Source: Populus alba (lineage: Eukaryota > Streptophyta > Magnoliopsida > Malpighiales > Salicaceae). From it: a stretch of 64,000 bases of DNA. The position numbers were made by a program, and so were the translations under genes. Below the pieces are notes generated by a model. That model had not been told where the DNA came from and ran no database searches. It saw only the letters and a list, made by a program, of their open reading frames with translations. This document shows, piece after piece, positions 59,724-64,000 of this stretch; position 1 is the first letter of the stretch, and every line of letters begins with the position of its first letter. The stretch is from positions 16,285,357 to 16,349,356 of the forward strand of contig NC_133302.1 in the NCBI RefSeq assembly GCF_005239225.2. The letters run 5' to 3'.

Positions 59724-61490
59724 TGCTACCCAATTTTTTACTTCATTTTTCAAAATTTAAAATAAAAAATATACTTTCAACGCGTAGTTTTTAACGCACT
59801 CATTGAGTCGATGTTAATGTTTATTTTTTCCATAAGTCAAAAAAACACAAAATAAATCAAAAAAGAAAATAGACAAAATGTATTTTATATTTTAGTGGTC
59901 TAATTGCAATTGTGGAAAGGAAAGAACTGATTTTCAAATTGAAAACCCTCTCACCCAGCAACCCAAGTTTTAATCAAATGGTCCACAATCGATTTTCTTC
60001 ATCCAGGGCTCTATATTTCCTTGCTTTGCCTCTAATTTAATTTAAATATCTAGAACTGGATTTCAAGAATTAATATCTACCACTCATTTTATAGAAACCT
60101 CACGTCATCAACAACTATAATTAAACAAGCAACTAGGCACATAAATTTCTTCCTATTAGTCTTACAAAATTAAGTTATTCCTTAATATGTTCTTCCAAAC
60201 ACGTAGAAAAAGTTTAACAAAACTCAATAACAATGTTAGCAACTTCTATAGTTTTGCATTCTTATGATCATAGTCATAAATGTATTATACCATATAAACA
60301 TTATCGTATGTACGTTATTTGTTCAATGTATCATTCCTTTGCATTAGAAGTCAAATACTTTGATAGTAACATTCATCTTTAAGGTTCAATAATTCTCCTT
60401 TAATTTTCCAAATTTCAAACAACATAAATGCTTAAGTCAATATATATAATATAACGAAACTCCTTTAAAATCATTTCCTTTATAAATATATACATTAATC
60501 TCTCACAATATCACTTAACTACATACAACTCTACTTCATGCAATGTAACCACTCATTGGTCGACCATTGCGCCTTTAAGGATCTCATGGTTTTCTTCGAC
60601 ATTTCTTCCTAAATTAATACCCAACTCAACTTAATCTAACCCAATTGATCAACTTATAGTCAATTTACATTTCCCCAAAATTTCACTCTAAACCCTAACA
60701 TAAATCTCATGATGTCAACCTCAATTGTTATATTTTCATATGAAATTGCTAAGTCAGGTTTAAGACTCTTAACCGAAGATAATTGAGTCTTTGAACCCTA
60801 ACTTGTCAAAATATTTCATATTTTTCCCCTTTTCTCTCTTTTCTCTTAGCATTCTCTCTCTAACTCAATCCTTTCTCTCTCTCTCTCTCTCTTTTTCAAT
60901 TTCAAGAGTGGATATGGTTTTATCTCTTAAAACACTCTCTAGCCTTTAGAGGTGCAATAATAGAAGAAAAACAAAAAGTGGTATCCTTTCCCAAAACCAC
61001 ACCCTATTAGTTTTATATAGCCAATAATCAAAACGGTTTGACTATTTTGAGAAATGGTCCGACAGGTTTAGCAAATCGGTCTAGTTGTTTTTCAGAGAGG
61101 ATTAGATTATTTTAGCTACTGGAAAATGTGACATTTTGGCCAAAAACCTTTTCTTTTTCCATCTTCTTATTACTTTGTTTCCCAATTTATTCTTTTCATT
61201 TTTTTTCAATACCATTAAACTATAATTCCAATGATTTTATTATTTATTATTTATTATTATTATTATTATTTTATTTATCCCGGGGTTTACACAAAGAATT
61301 TAGTTCTGGTTAAAGAGAATTGTCATATTGAGATTTTAGGTTAACTGAGCTATAAACAAAGATTTTCGTTCTACTAAAAGGGGATCGACAAATTGATATC
61401 TTAGGTTAGTCTAATGGAAGACAAATATTTTAGGTTCTAGTTAAAGAGAATTACCAAATTAGGATTTCAAGTTAATCGATTAGTGAACTA
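59724..61490 (+). mobile_element. Coding-free LTR element, copy B (one LTR plus part of the internal region)
   Basis: The LTR starts TGCTACCCAATTTTTTAC at 59724 and ends CCCGGGGTTTACA at 61291 (about 1568 bp). Part of the internal repeat array follows (61292 to about 61490) and then breaks off. Blocks 59730-60010 and 60650-61290 match the right and left LTR parts of copies A and C, so this copy shows the order of the full LTR. No coding domain. Confidence 0.6.
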
Positions 61491-62525
61491 GAATACAAGG
61501 TGGATCTAAAGTGACTTTTTCTTTTCCTTCTTGTGTCGGCGGTGGTTCTCACTGTAACCTACAAGGAAAGGAAATCACATAGGTAGTTCGTTTGTCTCTT
61601 TAGATCTGTTTTTTTTTTTTTTTTTTCTGCTGTAAATAATGGTTCCAATTAAAACTAAGGGAGGGACTGCCCGATATTTAAGCTTGCAGGTTTCTGGAAG
61701 GGAAGAAGATGAGCTACTATCGGTTTAATTACTAGGTTGTTGAGGGCAAGTGGTTGTTGGCTACTATTAGTGTGGGTTTAGCTCGTGGTAGCTATTGATG
61801 GTGCTCGTGTGGCGTGGTAGAAATTAAAAGGAAGAAGAAGCTATTGTGCCTTGACCATCATATGAATGGAGAGCTGATGGCGTTGACCGTGGGTGAGTCA
61901 CGACTTGAATTAGATGGCTAGATTAGTTTTTTATATATATATGTTTCTAGGAAGTAGAGAAGAATTATAGGCACCTCACATAGGGATTGAATGATGGCAG
62001 TGCCACTGCTGGCTGAGAGAGAAAAAAGGGGGTGAATCGGTGAACAAGGGAAAAACTTCTCATGATGACGAGGTTAGGTCACGATGGAGCTGGGGAGTGA
62101 TCGCTACAAAGAGGAGTTGCTAGTGTAAATTGCTATTGGTGTTCAACTGAGGGAGAAGATCTCGAGCTGGAAGAAGACTGAGGAGCTGTTGATTTTGGGT
62201 TGTGTGGCTAGTGGTGAGGGGCGTTAGTGATGGTGTTGCTAGACTAGGTGGTTGGTCAGAGGAGGTATTCTGGTGATGGGGTTTTTATGTTTTGGGTTTT
62301 GTAGGAAGCTTTGATGTTTATGATAGTGGGAGGAGACAATGAAGAATGAGTTTTTTGTTTTTTTTTTTGTATGTAGCTGATGACTGGGCTTTGAAATTGG
62401 GGCGCTAGGGTTTTCTTATTTAATGTAGATATCGGGAGAGAATGTACGAATAATTTTTTTTTTGTTTTAATTTCTAGTCCCCACAAAATTCTCTCCTAAA
62501 ATTCGTCTCCTTCTTTTGCATGTGG
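61491..62525. other. G-rich repeat-like region, no gene recognised
   Basis: A purine-rich stretch with many short ORFs and no family motif. Its beginning resembles 28186-28320. Probably an untranslated or LTR part of another retroelement. Confidence 0.4.
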
Positions 62526-64000
62526 TAGGGGTGAGCATTTTTAGTTTGATTTAGTTTTTATCTAAGAAAATAACCAAAATAAAATTTTGAAAATCTGAAA
62601 AATTCGAACTGGAACCGGTTCAAATCAACTAATTTTGGTTCGGTTCGGTTCGGTTTTTTAACATAAAAATTAAAAAACTTTTTTTTTGGCTTTCTAATAG
62701 GCTTTCTGATAGACTTGTGATTAATGTTAATATTATCTAATTTTGTTACAAGATTCTATAATATATTTAATATTTTTTGTCACTAAAATATTCATTTATA
62801 TTAAAATTATTAGTGCTAATATTGTTTTCACTATGTTGCAAGTCTTTCTAATATTTGTGTTTTTGACTTCTCCTGCATCAAAATTTAAATAACACATACC
62901 AATATAAAATTAAAATTACAAAGCATTGCCTTCAAAAGAGCTTAAAAAAACAACAAATAACCTTGCCATAAAAAAATAAAACACTTCATGCAAAAAAAAA
63001 AAATCTTCATTGTGCACATCATCCCAATTAAAAAGCACATCAAGATGACAAGAACATTGCACTTTGATCCCTTAATACCATTGGCTTCAAAACTTCGAAA
63101 TCAAGATCTAAAATTATAACATTATAAAATAAATTAGAATATGTATAATAAAAAATAGTATTTTACCTTCAAAGTAACTTTTGAACTAATTATCATCTGT
63201 TGCTAGATGTAACTTTCCACCAAATTCTACAAAATAAAAAAATTAGGCATGTTACATGATTGCAAAAATTTTAATAATAAATCACAAAATAAAAGGTGCA
63301 AATTTATATAAAAAAAAAATTATTTGACTCAAGGTTTTCGTAGATTTCAAGATCATTTATCAAGCTTATAAAAAAATTAGACATGTTGGAATTGATCCAT
63401 GATGCAACCAATTTTGACAACAAATGAGTGCTTGAACAGTTGTTGGAGATAGAGAACTTTGAAATTGATCAAGTACATGACCACCTGTGCTAAATATTGA
63501 TTCAGAAGCCACTGTGGATATAAAAATAACCAGAAAATGTGCATCCTTTGAAAGTGTCTTATATTCCAAAGCTTTAATTTTTCATCAATCCAAAATATCT
63601 AACTTATCATCATTAGGATCCTCACAACCATCAATCAAATACCTATCAACCTCATTTTTATTTCCACACAATCCACCTCTTGTAAATGTCTTTTGAATCA
63701 AGCCAAAGTGTTAACATTTACCTCCACATTAGCAATAGCATTAATATCTTGTTTATGCCTATTATTATCCACCACTTCATCAATTTTCAAATAAAACTCA
63801 TACAAGCTCACCAAAGTATCTTTCACTTTATTTGTTAGCAATTTTGCTTTGTCATAATCATATAAATCTCCAAAACAAAATTTCAAATATTTTAACTTGA
63901 AATGTGGATCTAAGACATAATTAGCCACATATAACAAGAAAATTTGGATTTATATCAGAACCCCAATACTTCTCAAACTTTAACATCATATTCATCACCA
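62526..64000 (-). mobile_element. hAT element, runs off the window
   Basis: The left end reads TAGGGGTGAGCATTT with repeated GGTTCGGTTCGG motifs just inside (62638-62660), typical of hAT-Ac type ends. The transposase C-terminus lies on the minus strand to the right. The other end and any 8-bp duplication (the left flank is GCATGTGG) are outside the window. Confidence 0.75.
63366..63937 (-). pseudogene. hAT transposase C-terminal part, disrupted
   Basis: The minus strand encodes YVLDPHFKLKYLKFCF and KVKDTLVSLYEFYLK (63937-63698; the RNase H-like C-terminal region), then EVDRYLIDG, and the dimerisation domain STVASESIFSTGGHVLD...SSLSPTTVQALICCQNWL (63569-63366). Between the parts the frame shifts near 63690. 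In the conserved ILDWWK motif both Trp codons are TGA (near 63580-63590). The N-terminus is beyond the window edge. Confidence 0.8.

Larger units (their letters stand above)
47140..61500. repeat. Tandem array of polygalacturonase-containing segments
   Basis: Collinear blocks: 47140-52260 (copy 1), about 52787-55420 (remnant copy) and 55665-61490 (copy 2). Shared landmarks are a 5' block with CTATTTAAATATCTACAAGGATT (47160, 53105 and 57225), the polygalacturonase, the TATA-containing upstream region, and a coding-free LTR element. A second shared block, AGATATTTAAGTTTTTTTG...TTCTACTT, is at 52787-53021 and 55665-55912. The order fits repeated unequal exchange, followed by independent insertions and deletions. 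Confidence 0.75.

Overview
This is a plant nuclear window, AT-rich and packed with transposable elements. Introns with GT..AG borders, pollen-type polygalacturonase genes, a plant-type GT31 galactosyltransferase, and CACTA, Ty3/Gypsy, Copia, hAT and SINE insertions all point to a dicot. Several repeats resemble ones I know from Salicaceae (a short MITE with a TGTTTGGGAGTGTGG-like end, and CACTA elements with ACCGACGGA subterminal repeats). Populus or a close relative is my best guess, but that is inference. A run of 500 N at 44843-45342 marks an assembly gap. I found no CRISPR array, operon or other prokaryotic system.

Layout. 315-3786 (+): an eight-exon beta-1,3-galactosyltransferase gene, complete except for one extra A in exon 2. 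5357-13657: a CACTA element with a 3-bp target duplication. It holds an intact transposase-associated-domain ORF, a decayed Transposase_24 gene, and a nested solo LTR in the last exon of that gene. 16242-22599 (-): a structurally complete Ty3/Gypsy element with LTRs, PBS, gag-pol and a 5-bp target duplication. 23134-24928 and 39509-41240: two solo LTRs of one family, each with a perfect 5-bp duplication. 24970-27260: a very old gag-protease relic and LTR fragment. 27409-27610 (-): a tRNA-derived SINE with target duplication. 29436-30735: a truncated LTR. 33679-34198: a small CACTA derivative beside an F-box-associated pseudogene (34400-34990). 36726-39503: a non-autonomous LTR element without coding sequence. 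41241-44790 (-): a CACTA TNPD pseudogene, broken by a solo LTR, a MITE and, past the N gap, a Copia fragment.

47140-61500 is a tandem array. A polygalacturonase gene plus downstream sequence and a coding-free LTR element is present in three versions: copy 1 at 48480-50222, a short remnant near 53160-53600, and copy 2 at 57736-59451, all on the minus strand. The copies differ by later insertions, namely a hAT-like element at 47603-48383 and a small CACTA at 55913-57137. The uninterrupted paralogous segment provides the empty site for each. The window ends in a hAT transposase pseudogene (62526 to the edge).

Two kinds of damage recur. One is single-base indels, mostly in short homopolymers, which hit even otherwise intact genes and may be consensus error. 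The other is C-to-T type stop codons in the transposon genes, which look like real decay by methyl-cytosine deamination. Only the galactosyltransferase and perhaps one polygalacturonase look like candidate functional host genes; neither has a fully open reading frame as written. I see no clearly novel multi-gene system. The most unusual items are the coding-free LTR family with an internal array of about 60-70 bp repeats, and the CACTA element with a second subterminal-type repeat cluster in its middle.
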